From: Galeruca laticollis
Lineage: Eukaryota; Arthropoda; Insecta; Coleoptera; Chrysomelidae
NCBI GenBank assembly: GCA_963921935.1
Contig: OY998180.1
Coordinates: 207,246,744-207,310,743 of the forward strand
Direction of reading: 5' to 3'
DNA: 64,000 bases
Part shown: in pieces, positions 32,933-44,730 of the stretch
How the letters are laid out: each line of letters begins with the position of its first letter
Position numbering within the stretch: the first letter of the stretch is position 1
Position numbers and translations under genes: made by a program
The notes under the pieces: model-generated
The model's database searches: none
What the model saw: the letters and a program-made list of their open reading frames with translations, nothing else
Told to the model about the DNA's origin: nothing

Positions 32933-34530
32933 ATGCCGAAGCAGATGAACAGAAAATGTCAAGAGATGGTAACATCTTTGTTGAGCTATTTTGAACGAGA
33001 ATGCCGAAATGGGGGCCCACTTCTCCCGCTTACTGCTGTAAGAGACGTAAGTAATAGTATTCGCTATTTGTATTAATCATTATTAATATTATTGTTACAT
33101 ATTTAAATGTAAATGATTAAATGTTTTTAATGTTAGGTTAGGTTAATTAAACTTGATAATATATTATTTTTTCATATGCTTTCCGAAATGTTATATACGA
33201 AATGTATGGAAACAGTGAGTATATTGAATTTACTGTTTTATTTTATTCACAATTAACTAACACAATATATTTTCAGAGGAACACATAAGCTTGAAAACTA
33301 AGAGACAAACTCCAGGAGTGTGAACTCTTTAATGGTTGTTTAACATCAGTCTGGAAGATAGTGAAAAATATTGGATTCAAATATCAAAAAGATGATCCTC
33401 GTCGTGGTTTAATGGAGTTGCCATATATTGCATTAAAACGTGTACATTCTCTACATGAATATGTCAAGATAAAAAGGGAAGGTTTATATCAATTTGTCTT
33501 TTTGGATGAGACCTTGATATTTAAAGACGGTACTGTTAAACGTTCTTGGCAAGATTCTAATCATAGAAGCGTGAAAAAAACCAAAATTGGTGGTCCAAGG
33601 TAATTGAATAATACAATTTAGCAATTAATTTATGATGTACTAACATTCCTGCCGTTTTAAGACCTTTTCAAATATTTACTAGTCACACTATTTTATTTAA
33701 ATCTATATAATTATTAATAGTTGTTTTGAGCTATCTAGGAAACCTAGTAGTAATTTGTTATTTCCTTATTGTAGGTATCTAGTATTGCATGCTGGTTCCT
33801 CTTCTGGATTTATTCCTGGAGCAGGGCTGGTTTTTCTTCCAAAAAACAAGATGGTGATTACCACGGTGAAATGAACCAAGAAAAATTTTTGCATTGGTTT
33901 GAATATCAGCTTTTAGTGAACTTGGAGGATCCTGCCACAATTGTAATGTATAATGCAAGTTATCACAGTACAGTGATCAATAAAGTACCAACAACAGCTA
34001 CCAAAAAAGCTGATATACAGAACTGGTTGATACAAAATGATATTCCTTTTGAAAATACTTTCCTCAAAACCCATTTATTGAATTTAGTACAACGGTAAGT
34101 TGATATAAACATGTTTCAATATATTATGGTAATACTTAGATAACTTATTTTGTTTAAATATATGCATTTTTGTAGGAATAAACCAACAGTATATGAAGCT
34201 GGCATATTATCTGAAAAATATGGTCATAAAGTGCTTCGACTTCCCCCTTACCACTGCATGTTCAATCCAATTGAACATGTTTGGGGCATAGTTAAAAATT
34301 TTTATAGAGATCATGTGGGAACTGATGGTTCTTCAACAGAACAAGCAATAGGTGTATGGAAAAAGTCTTTAGAAAATGTGACTCCTGATATTTGGTCAAA
34401 GACAGTAGAGCACACTGAAAAAATTATACAAGATGGGTGGGATAGAGTATTTGATAGACAGGATGTGCCTCCACTTATTAATAATTTTGACAGTGACGAT
34501 GAAGATAGTGATAATTTTGTAGTGGAGTAG
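32933..34530 (+). pseudogene. IS630/Tc1-superfamily DDE transposase with introns
   Basis: Exon 1 (32933-33046) encodes an N-terminal helix region starting MPKQMNRK and ending LLPLTAVRD at a GTAAGT donor. Exon 2 (HTH) is damaged. The exon to 33599 has CLTSVWKIVKNIGFKY and QFVFLDETLIF (first D). After an intron (33600-33774) come YLVLHAGSSSGFIPGAGLVF and, one base out of frame, DYHGEMNQEKFLHWFEYQLL and VMYNASYHST, where the usual DNA-YHS has lost its catalytic Asp (Tyr instead). A second intron (34095-34175, GTAAGT..GTAG) precedes KYGHKVLRLPPYHC and NPIEHVWGIVKN (final Glu). Acidic C-terminus. Inactive: one frameshift plus the missing Asp. Its 5' exons are shared with the MITE at 44731-45449. 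Confidence 0.82.
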
Positions 34531-35905
34531 TGAAAATCTTGTATTTTATTTTTTGTATATTTTTATCCGATTTGCTTTATTTCCACCTTTTCAAAATCAC
34601 TAATAACTATTATTAAAGTAATTAGGTACAGTTATTTTATAATACACAAATTAAAACAACGACCACAGTATCTCTACATAAATAATACTGATAAAATGGG
34701 AGATTTTTTATTTTTATATCTTGTGTATCTATATTTTTCTTTTCCATTCTATTTTTATTATAATAAATATAATAGATATTGTATAAAGAAACAGTATTTA
34801 AATTTGCATGAAGATACAGCTTGTATTGATTCCTTTTAGCGTAAACCCTTGCAGTGCTCTTGAAGATGGTTCTATAGAGCATAGAATAATGTATAAGGAC
34901 CTACAGTTCGTCATTTAACCCTCTTCTATGTAAAATAATTATATGTTAACTGGAATATATAATGATTGGTTACTGTTTCTTGTATCTTATCCATAGTTTT
35001 TCATGAATAAATATTTATATTAAATTAATCAAGCCTATCATACAAGCCTTTTATTTTTAAATAAATATTTTTAACTTACGCCCTACGAGGCACGGAACAA
35101 TGAAAAAGAAGAACTGTCAATCTAACATCAGATTGACTTTTCTAGTTTTCGTTAAGTAAAGGAAAAAACTACAGCTTGGCAACATCACAATATTTTGTTT
35201 TGCAACGCCATCGCCTTTTTATCGTAAATAAACTATAGGTATATTTATAAAAAAATGGTAACTTAATAATAAGAAAACATGTGAGTTTTTAAAAGTTTAT
35301 TAACTTGAAACAAAAAAATGATTATACTACAAAAGTGTACTTGTGTAGTGGGTGCTGTATACTTTTGTTATACATATCACACACAAAGTAGGCGTCATTA
35401 GTTTTGAGTCGATTGATCAAAAAGATTAAATTTGTTAACTGTTCTATATCAAACATTTTTTTCAGACTCGGTAATTCACACTCGTCAAAAATTGTCTGAT
35501 TATACTTTGTTGTCGTAAAATCAATAGTAAAAGTTAACAAATTCATAACTTGAAAACTATTGATTTTATGAGAACAAGGTATAAGACATTTTTAAAGAGG
35601 GTTTACCACAGAATGTAAAAAAAAATTATAAAATTAAAGTATTTTTTCTTAAATCATTTATTTACTATAACACTTATACCAAATTTTCAACAGAAGATGT
35701 TTCTCTGAATTCAAATCGAAGAAATCTTCGTTTAAAATATCTTTGGTCACTTGTGTAGGACTAGAAACCGTTTCGAAATCTTGTTGCAATATTTCACATT
35801 TTGCTATTAAAAACTGCTTTAAATATTCTTTACTTAATGCAGTTTTTGTTTCAACTATTAAGAACCAACGCAACTTAAATACACTTAAAATTATTGACCT
35901 TTACT
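34531..35905. other. Unassigned; two short minus-strand open stretches
   Basis: Open stretches at 35322-35546 (74 codons) and 35658-35873 (71 codons) on the minus strand have normal amino-acid composition (for example LTNLIFLINRLKTNDAYFVC) but no family I recognise. They could be exons of one unknown gene or element. The rest is AT-rich. Confidence 0.3.
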
Positions 35906-36035
35906 CTGACGTCATTAATATCTGATAACATAACCGACATAATCATTAAGTGACATCTCTTTCTATTAATAATGAATAACAGAACAAAATAATTTGACAT
36001 TTGTAGGTTATGTTATCAGATATTAATGACGCAGG
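35906..36035. repeat. Short inverted-repeat element
   Basis: Arms 35906-35939 and 36002-36035; the inner 29 bp (CGTCATTAATATCTGATAAC and on) match with one mismatch, separated by 62 bp. Looks like a tiny MITE or a strong hairpin. Confidence 0.65.
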
Positions 36036-37009
36036 GAAATCACTTGCGATAGTTTTACTTGCTCGTGAACACGAGCCTTAAGAATTGTAAAATAAACTGT
36101 TCTTATTTGTACAAAGTAGTTAATTGATTTGGTTCATCATTTTTTTTCGAAAATATAATGGAACTTTCGATAATTTTGTCCATGAGTATACCTTCTATAT
36201 TTTGTTGAAATTTTAGGTTACTCATAGATGATTCACCCTGTAATTTTGATTATTACATGAAATAAAATTAATTTCAAATAACCATCGACGTTATAGAAAA
36301 AATCTTAATTTGTTCATTATTTCATAAAACAGTTTCAATACATATTAAGCATCTCGGAATACCCTGTACAAATACTTTAAGGTAGATTCTATCTAACAAG
36401 TTATAATAATATCGTTATATTATGTAATTGTTATTTTATTATTTTTGGCAATTTTCTAAATTAACGCAAATGTTGAGTTGTTAATATTGTCACCTTTTTA
36501 AAAAGAATTTTCTTTATTTTGAATAAGCAACAATACTCCTTTTTCAACAAAACTTGTATTAAATGACCTAAAGAGTGTATAGACCTAGACATGTCATAGA
36601 CAAGGCATTCGATATATCAGCGGATTTCCGGTTGAAGTGGGCCTGGGGACGTTTACAGCTGTTCGCATACCGTCGTCTCTCAAATCAGGGAATTTTATAA
36701 GCTAATTAAATTTAGCTTATTCCAACACAAACTTGAAACAAGAATCATAGATAAGTTTAATACACTAGAGATTTGTAGAAAATGAATATAGTTTTCCAAT
36801 ATTTGTTACAAGGGTATTAAAAAATTTTCCGCTCGCAGTTGGATATATAAAATAGCTCTTACCTAACCGCTAGCTGTTTCATCAAACAGCTATTGTTCCG
36901 TAAAACGACTGAACGACGTTTAGCGGTTTTTCAAAATTACTGAAATTTAAGACGCAGAATTACGTGAATGTTTTGTATTCGTCAATACAGTAGTTTAATA
37001 ATTAGCGGT
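36036..37009. other. Unassigned AT-rich sequence
   Basis: Contains TTCACCCTGTAATTTT near 36231 and ATACCCTGTACAAAT near 36359. The CACCCTGTA-type motif also occurs near TE ends at 55177 and 61362, so small TE ends may be hidden here. No coding signal. Confidence 0.3.
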
Positions 37010-37862
37010 GTCGTAATACAGCGTCAAAAGATACGTCGGAGGAGAGGCGGAGATAGGAAGAAAGGAGAAGAGGATGTGTAAGAAGATTGTGGAGAAGTGG
37101 CGGAAGATAAGACGGCGGGGCTGCTAGTGAAGGGACGTAGCAAGACGAGGGAAGTGGGGGTGATGGTGAAGGAGCCTCGCTGGATAGCCGACTATCCTTC
37201 AAAATACATATGGTAAAGGCGGTACAGAAGGCGAAAGTACGGGCAGCATGACTGGGAAGATTGATGTGTAATGTGAAAGGACCGGGAGAGTGGAAAAGGA
37301 GGGTAATTGGTAGGACGGTAGAGCAGAGTAAGCTGATTGGTGCGGATATATGTGGGGTGAAAGAGCGGAGGTGAATGAAAGGGTTAGTCAAGGTCGTACC
37401 ATTGGACGTGATGGGTAGAGCCAGAACTAAACGCTGCAGGGGTGCGACCAGAGAGGAAGTTCAGGAATGGATGGAGGAGGAAACGGATGGGAGGTGGGAA
37501 TATGAGTGAGTGCTAAAAAGGAGCCACTGGGAGTAGGAGAGATTGGAGGGATCGGAAGATCGGGGAGGTGAACTACTTCTTGACACAGATGGTTACTGGA
37601 CATGGATCGAGAGTAGGGTATCTTCACCAGATTGGGAAAAGAGTCTAGAATGTAGGAGATGTGTGAAGTGGAGGATTATGTGGGGTGTGTGTTTAGATGC
37701 TGGAAGAACGAGGCAAAGAGAGAACACAAATTAGGCGAGGTGGTGTATTGGGAGAGCATGGTGGAGATAATGCTGAGGGGGGAGGAGGAATGGATGAAGG
37801 TAAGTAACGTAGTGGAGAGCATTATTAGCGGGAGGAAAGGGCTTGATATGGTATGAGAGGTA
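37010..37862 (+). pseudogene. R1-type LINE ORF2, C-terminal part
   Basis: G-rich coding strand of an R1/jockey-group LINE, distinct in base composition from its surroundings. In order: GVMVKEPRWIAD and SKYIW (YLGV region), KAVQKAKVRAA, GRLMCNVKGPGEWKRRVIGR and a degenerate LLYGAEVW-like block, ATREEVQEWMEEETDGRWEY, ELNYFLTQ-like (GEVNYFLTQMVTGHG), GYLHQIGK (TGHG..YLH..G), a broken CCHC segment, and ESMVEIMLRGEEEWMKVSNV with VVESIISGRKGLDMV and stop. The VEIML-EEW tail is typical of R1-clade ORF2. Several frameshifts. The minus-strand Pro/Ser-rich reading frames over it are shadows. R1 usually targets 28S rDNA, but no rDNA is nearby. Confidence 0.7.
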
Positions 37863-38526
37863 GGAGTGATAGAAGGGAGAAGATGACGGAGTAATCGGAG
37901 AGTGTGTGAGGGAGCGCCGCCTGTCTCGAAGTAGGTGAGGTGGAGGTGGGTTTGATTGGTAGGCGGTGAACTGCGTTGACACGATCGAGCCGTTATCGGT
38001 ATTTTTGACCCGAACCAAATAACTTGGCACCGGATATACTACCAGAGCAGCAGTTGTAGCAATGATTTCAGCGTCATCATTCTTCATTTTGTTAATTGCT
38101 TCAAACACACTGCGCATCAGCCAGATTTTGAATCAAACTAGTTTGAATCAGACATTTGCCATTCTGTGTAACAGATCAATTTACCGCACCAACTGTCGAA
38201 TCTATTTGAATTAAATGTTAGGTCAAACATTGGAACCAATGTTCACGGCATCGGTTGGCGCCAGTTTTCTATTCGTCGGTGGATTGCTCATGAATCAAAA
38301 TATTTGACTATTTAGTGAAAAAAATTAGGAGCAAGCAGCAGCTCAAGTCAACTTTTACTGGTATATATAATTTTTAAATTGTGAGGTATTTAAGACGGAA
38401 TGTTTTGCTTTTGATTTTGCGCAAATTATTTAACACTTATTGTGTTTTCAGTTTTAGTTATAAATAAACTTCAATATTTTTTCCATAGAAACATTAAGAT
38501 TGAGATTTACCAATCTATGTGTTGGG
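37863..38526. other. LINE 3' region and unassigned sequence
   Basis: The first part is still G-rich and is probably the 3' UTR of the R1-type fragment. GGCATCGGTTGGCGCCAGTT near 38248 marks a composition change. No further domain. Confidence 0.35.
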
Positions 38527-39695
38527 AACTGTTTTTAGTTTTCCACCCAACCTACCTAATATGCGAGAAATGTATTGGTTTACCCCAAAAAACGTTGGAA
38601 TTTTGAATTATTTTTACGATTATCATCCAGAACAACACGAAAAAACGATTTTTAGAAAAAAAATCCTGTGTGTACGTCGTCGTCGTTGTCATCGGCCACT
38701 TTTCGTTACATGTCTTGTTAGCACGATACAGGCTCCGGAGTGTAAAAAGTCACCAATTTTATGATTGAATATTGTTCAGGACCTCTCACAGATGAACCCT
38801 ATTGATTTTCAGCTCACCAGAGCCAGTGCAACGGGTGCTATAGTACTTGAAGTATGACATTTTCTAATTTTTTGAGTTTATTAGCACGAACAGCCTCCGG
38901 AGTGCAACAAGTCACCAATTTTATGATTGGATATTATTCAGGGCGTCTCAAAGATAAACCCTATTGATTTTCAGCCCACCAGATCTCGTACAATAGGTGC
39001 TATAGTACTTTAAGTACGATATTTTTGTCATTGTTGGAGAAATTTCAATTTGTTAGCACGATACAGCCTCCGTAGTATATACAAGTGACCAATTTTATAA
39101 TTGGGTATTATTTAGGGCGTCTCAAAGATGAACCCTATTGATATTTAGCTCATTAAAGCCAGTACAACTAATGCTATGGTACTTGCAGTACCAAATTTTT
39201 GTCATTTATGGAGAAATTTTCAGTTTGTTAGCACGATACAGCCTCCATAGTGTATAGAAGTGACCAGTTTTTTTAATTGAATATTTTCAGGGCGTCTTAT
39301 AGATTGAGCGTATTGACTTTTAGCTCAGCAGAGCTAGTACAACTAGTGCTATGGTACCCGAAGTGCCACATTTTTGGTCCTTTTTGGAGAAATTTCGGGT
39401 TGTTAGCACGATACAGCCTCCGGAGTGTATATAAGTGACAAATTTTGTATTTGGATATTTTTTAAGGCGTCTCACAGATGTACCCTATTGATTTTCAGTT
39501 GACTAGAACGAGTACAGCGGGTCCTATAAATCCAGATATACAACATTTTTTGTTATTTTGGGAGTAATTTCGGTTTGTTAGCACGATACATCCCCCCAAG
39601 AGTATACAAGTGACAATTTTATGATAGAATGTTGTTCAGGGTATCTCACAGATGCGGAAAAGTTAGTTTTAATCTTTAAAACCGTTTAATTAAAT
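38527..39695 (-). repeat. Tandem-array element, copy C (6 units), inverted
   Basis: Same element as 13525-14817 in opposite orientation. Unit landmarks (CAGCCTCCGGAGTG and variants) lie at about 38732, 38894, 39067, 39241, 39415 and 39590. The entry side (38527-38720) matches the exit of copy B, including CCACCCAACCTACCTAATAT and TATCATCCAGAACAACACGA-type sequence and the GTCGTCGTCGTTGTCATCGG block. The far side ends TTTAAAACCGTTTAATTAAA (39678-39697), matching the entry of copy B. One unit fewer than copy B. Confidence 0.8.
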
Positions 39696-40929
39696 TTCAA
39701 ATAATAGAAAAAAAATTATTGTCTCGGAATTATTAATACGCCTTTTTTCACTGTATTCAATTTAAAGCGTTAGGGTTGCGCAAGTAAATGAACGAAATAA
39801 GGGGATGAGTTTCTTATAACCACTGCTCATTATCTTATATATTAGTTTCTGTCTTTTTAAAATAATCTATAGACTAATTTGACAACTTGAACTACTGGAT
39901 GCAGACGATAAGAATGAAATGAAATATCTACTCTAATTTTCGTATTTTATTATTCAATTTAAAATATACCTATATGAATATAATCATAAATTTATGTCGG
40001 TATCAAGGACGACATCGTTATCAAACAGTCTAAAAACGTAACGTATTTTCGCATTTTTTTGTTTACTGATAGCGAGCTGTGAACTTTACGAAGGTTTTGT
40101 GACGTTATCATACTTATTTTGGCGATAGTTAGCTTGACAAGTAATCTATTCCAAAATCAAAACGCCGTAAATTCAGACATAGCCGCGCGATATTTTTTTT
40201 CATTGGTATTTTAATTTTTTATTCCAAGAGATTGAATAATTTAAATTTTGTTTTCAAACGTCAGATACAGATTTAAATATCATACACATATATGAATATA
40301 AATACCGATTACCACACTCCACTCTATATTAGTCTAGGATATGGCGCGGTAAGAAATCCATGAACCCTAATTTTCTGGCGCGTGGTAAATAAGCTCCTGA
40401 GTCGATGTGAAGCACACACAGGCGCGTGTGAGAAATCCCATCCCATTAAGCATCCACCCCCGGACTAGGACCGTGAGTGGGTGCGAAGTAGGACGTTCCA
40501 TCCACCCCCTGTCATTCCGACAGGACCTCATCGTAGTTCGTGTCGCGTATTCTCCCTCATCTTTCTCTAATTCTGTGAAAGATTTCGGGAGGTCTCCATA
40601 TCCTTTCGCGGTTGTTTGTATCGTCGTTGAAGCGTGTGTGATCGCTGCCTCAGCCGTAACTTTCCTTGCCTGCTTCGGCGAGGAAGGCTCTAAGCTGAGT
40701 GGTCCATCGCCTCTTTTATAGCTCTCCCCGATGTGTAAATTGACGACTACATTATGCAGTAGCGCGGATTTACCGTGTTGGGGGGGGGGTCCTCATACTT
40801 CTTACTTCTTTTCCCCGGAATTTTTGGGTTTTTTTTGTTTTCTTGGTGTGCAGATGATTGCTCGCTCTCTGGTGTAGGAAAATAATCCAATAAGAAAGAC
40901 TTTCGGAAGAAAGGGGAACCGAAAGAGAA
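39696..40929. other. Unassigned; GC-rich block at 40400-40730
   Basis: 39696-40330 is AT-rich and featureless. 40400-40730 is GC-rich and holds a 104-codon plus-strand open stretch without recognisable domain, perhaps LINE leader. A G10 run lies near 40781. Confidence 0.35.
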
Positions 40930-41330
40930 GCACTCTGGCGGTGCCTTCCCGGGCTGGAATATTCCAAAAAGGAACTGCTAGATCCAAAAAATATTGGGAT
41001 CTCAGTAAAAATAAGCTACATCTCCTCACGTGCTTTCTTACAGGACACTGCCGCCTTAGGAAGCACCAAATGAAAATAGGATCATCTAGTTCTAGAATGT
41101 CTCGCCATTGGAAGCCAACGCAAGAAATGGTTCGGACAAAAAACTTGTAAGAGTGAGGATCTAACCTCGTTGAAGCCGTCCAAACTACTAGAGTTCATTA
41201 GAACACTGGAAGGCGAGCTGTAGTAGTAGCGATAGCAGCTCTGATAGGGGGGGGGGAGCACAATAAACGTTAGGTTTCAGTGCATTGTAACCCTGTTAAA
41301 ATCTAATCTAATATCATCTAATCTAATCGA
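40930..41330 (+). pseudogene. Jockey-group LINE 3' end (RNase H tail and simple repeat)
   Basis: KKYWDLSKNKLHLLTCFLTG then HCRLRKHQMKIGSS corresponds to the W..L.K..L..LTGHC.LxxHLxxMG block at the end of the RNase H domain in jockey-group ORF2. After frame changes, TSLKPSKLLEFIRTLEGEL and a stop near 41222 match the usual C-terminus. An A-rich 3' UTR then ends in AATCTAATCTAATATCATCT.. at 41300-41330, a short-repeat tail of the kind many insect LINEs use instead of poly-A. RT and endonuclease are absent. Confidence 0.6.
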
Positions 41331-41639
41331 TACTGCGTACGAATGCATAGAAAAGGCCAACATGAAGCATGTATAGCGATTTTGTCAATGTAGTGCACGC
41401 CCACTAGCAAACGAACCATTTTGACCCCTTTTGGTGTGGTTTTGGGAAGACCCCTCTTCCCAAAAGGGAGAAAATGTCTGCCACTATTGTGTAATCTTTG
41501 TGCGGTCGTTATGGAAGTTGTATGGCAAGCGGCAGACATTTTTTTCAGTTTTTATATACTTTATAATGTTTTACAGCAGTTTTTTGGGAATTCTCCCACG
41601 CTTGATTTCAAATTAACGTCATACTGCCAGCCTGCGATG
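41331..41639. other. Two strong hairpins, otherwise unassigned
   Basis: TTTTGGGAAGA (41440-41450), loop CCCC, TCTTCCCAAAA (41455-41465) is a perfect 11 bp stem. AAAATGTCTGCC near 41471 is mirrored by GGCAGACATTTT near 41531. Confidence 0.6.
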
Positions 41640-41910
41640 CCACTATTTTTCCATAAAGGTACATGCTGTAACAAGAAGATCGCACTTGAGTTTATCCGGT
41701 TAGGATCCACTTCAGTGAATAATTACCGCCCTATATCATTAACAACCCATGTATCCAAAATATTTGAAAAAATAATTAAAACGAGATTAACTTCTTATTT
41801 GGATAAATATAATATATTGACGCCCAAACAGTTTGTATTCAGAAATAATGTATCAACAGAAGAATCTATAGTAACTTTATTACATGAGCTCCTTCTACAG
41901 TCACTTGAGA
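41640..41910 (+). pseudogene. Jockey-group RT, N-terminal fragment
   Basis: Open plus-strand stretch whose last 75 codons read VNNYRPISLTTHVSKIFEKI, then IKTRLTSYLDKYNILTPKQF and VFRNNVSTEESIVTLLHELL. NYRPISL, SKIFEKII, TPKQFxFR and ST..A form the fingers region of jockey-type RTs, just ahead of motif A. A degenerate PLFFHKG (for PIFKKGD) precedes it. The fragment stops before the catalytic Asp. The upstream part of the open frame (before 41640) has no family signal and probably reads through other sequence. Confidence 0.75.
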
Positions 41911-42534
41911 TATATTGTGGATATAGTGAAATTTTAGTTTAGACTTGTTCGATTCTAATAGATAAATTCCAGATAATGCAGGTGGAAACAATAACTATAC
42001 AAATACGATCATACTAGCACTGTAAATATTATCTTGTCTTACGAATGTTTTCAGTTACAAGAAAAATAGTAGCGTAAAATTATGAACAACATAAAAAATA
42101 TGTCACTCAAAGTTTGCTTAGTACATTAATCATTATTTATTGTATCGCCTTTCGGATTGATTTCCTACTTACGTTTCATTGGAGCACCATGGAATAGACT
42201 CCTGGCACCTGGAAAAAAGAAAATGAGTATTTTTATAAAATATTTAATGAAAAGGACATGTTTTCATTTTTCACATTCATTTTGAATAGGTATTAGATAT
42301 CTTGCAATACACAAATAATTATGACGAATTTACGTATAATAATATAAACATGTTATGAAAATGGTATAACCATATAAAATTTTGACGTGCTGATTCAATG
42401 TTGAAATCCTGTTTTAAATAGTTCTTATACGTAAAGTGAAACTAATGGAATCAATAGGTAATTTTCCATTTCTATGAGGAAAATGAAAACATTTACAGAT
42501 TTTCTAGTCATCTAACGTAATTCAATCATTATAG
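41911..42534. other. Unassigned; probable intron of the jerky-like gene
   Basis: AT-rich. Ends in CAATCATTATAG, a plausible 3' splice site for the exon starting at 42535. Confidence 0.35.
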
Positions 42535-44444
42535 GAACTAGATAGTTTTCCGTCCATTGTACAGAATAGTTGTAAGACTTGTGTTCTTGCTCCGTTCAAC
42601 CCTAACAATATCAAATTTGAAAAAAAATACAAAACTTTTACTACTAAAGATAACGACGAAACAATTTCAAAATCCTTTTTGGTTTTCTTCGAAAAGCATC
42701 ACAAAGATAAAATAATGGCATTCAAATATTCAGAGGATACTTGGAGAGGAGACGTCAAAGATACAAATCTATTTTACTTTTGGCAATATTTAAATAAGTA
42801 TAGAAAACAGGATGATAAGGAGGAGATGAGAGGGGATTTTATGGATACAGATCTAGAGGCAACATTAGATCCAGAGCAAATACAGAAGTTTGAGTCAAAC
42901 GATCAAGAATGACAAATATATTCAGAAAACGTGCAAAATCAGCAGCTAAAAGAAGTCGGCCAGAAAACGATGGAGAAGTACAAATATATTTGTTGAGCGA
43001 GATATCTAAGACAAAAGCAGTTCTGGGTTTGACAGATGAAAATTCGTTACTCTTAAACCTGATGGATGAGGATGATATGAATCTGACCGCTGACGACTTA
43101 GATTTAAATTTACAAATACTTTAATATTAGAAAACAAATCGCTTTCAATAGCAAGTTCTAACCCATGTAATGAACTGGAAAATAGTCAATCCAATCCAGA
43201 AGTCGAGTCAATAAATGATACATACATACTTAATTCCTGGAAATCAAAAAGTGGAAAGGAAACCTAATTACATAACAACAGCATCTAATTTTGAAACATT
43301 ACCAGATCCGAATAAAGAAAATTTCCCAAATGTCCCTGCCCCATTCAAGAAAGTACTATTCTGTAAAACTCCACCTGATGAAAAGAAAAAGGCAACTAAA
43401 AAATCCAAAGAAAAAATACCAGCAGCTGTTGTGTCATAGAATTGACAATAATATATGAGAAAAAAAATTGGAAAAAAAAGAAAAATGTTTGGAAGAGAAA
43501 AAATCCCAGTGGCACAGGACCAATTGGACAGTCTTATTTCAGTAACATGTTTGCATAAAACCCAAAATAAAAAATTAGATACAAAAGTAATAGAATGCTT
43601 TGAGATGTACAAAAAACCAAAGTAACATTCTGGCATCAAATCAAAAACAAGAAAATAAAAAAAAAATTCTGGTAAGTTTGTGAATTTTCTTAAATAAATG
43701 TTTTAATGTACGATTTAGAGAAAAATGTTTAATACAAAAGTTGTAGAACGTGTTAAGGTGTATAAAAAAGCTTAGTAACTTTTTTGCGTCAAATGAAAAA
43801 CAAAGGAAATACGACTTTTTTTCAACTTTGACAGGCCGCCATTTTGTTTTTACTGGGCCGATTTGGCTCATTCACGAACTCGTCCAAGAATTTGGCCTAA
43901 CCGATTTTTGTAGCGAGTTTGGTTTCGATCCGTCAAAAAATACGCCCTCTATCGCTTACAAATTCCGTTATAACGGAGGGTGATTTTGGCATCTAGGAAC
44001 ACCAAAACGAAAAACTGCATTGAAATTTTTCCGAAGTCGCGTCATGCTACTCTCTACAATAGCCCTATTTCATTCTGAAATAAGACTAAAAAAAGGAAAC
44101 AGGTACGATTTAAAAGTAGAACAAAAAAAAGTCTTGAAAGAACAGAATAAAAAGAAAAAGGGAAAACAACTAAAATTCAAGAAATAAACTCATCTGATTG
44201 TGACTCCGATGAAGCAGCGAAAACGCCTATACCTAAATCAAATTCAACCGAATTTGATATAGATATAGGAGATTATGTTATGGTAAAATACCTTGAGTTT
44301 CATTTTCCAGGATGTGTTACCAACATAATATTGATAAGACAGAGCAAGGAGTATACAATAAAAGAAATGATGTCAAACTCGATATGGTCTGCCAAAGAGG
44401 ACATTTTAAATTACCAAAGATCGGATATTATACTAAAAATATAA
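42535..44444 (+). pseudogene. Jerky/pogo-type transposase, C-terminal region
   Basis: From a likely splice acceptor: SIVQNSCKTCVLAPFNPNNI, the (F)KxxGLxPFNPxxI motif that follows the DDE_1 core. Then VFFEKHHKDKIMAF, DTWRGDVKDTNLFYFWQYLN (a jerky-family helix) and acidic and Lys-rich linkers in shifting frames to about 43670, where GGTAAG could be a donor. Near 44255-44444 IDIGDYVMVKYLEF and NYQRSDIILKI then stop match the compact C-terminal domain of some insect pogo-like transposases. The DDE core and DNA-binding domains are missing. A diverged duplication of about 156 bp (near 43579 and 43735) and an unrelated GC-richer block (43830-44080) lie inside. Confidence 0.55.
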
Positions 44445-44730
44445 AAACCCAAAATTAGTAATAAAAGAGGTGTTTATTTAGTACCAGAATTAAAAGATTT
44501 TTGACCGATTATTGAATGCATATTTTAGTGGTTAATAAGTATAAATTTGTTTTTAGTTTTTACTGATCATGTTTTTTTTTATAAATAACTTTTGTTTTGC
44601 TAAAAAGAATTGATTTTAATTTTTGTTATGTTTTTTCTTAGTTATTATAGGTATTTTTTTTGTTAAACATAAAAGCACAAAAAAATCATCAAAAATTGTC
44701 TTATTACCGATGACCGATGATTGGGACATA

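Noticed and set aside
37002..38117. Long minus-strand Pro/Ser-rich open stretches (37002-37391, 37731-38117)
   Set aside because: They are antisense to the G-rich R1-type LINE coding strand; their composition follows from that and no domain is visible.
40407..40721. 104-codon open stretch in the GC-rich block
   Set aside because: GC-rich sequence has fewer stops by chance; no domain recognised, and it precedes a LINE tail, so it may be leader sequence.
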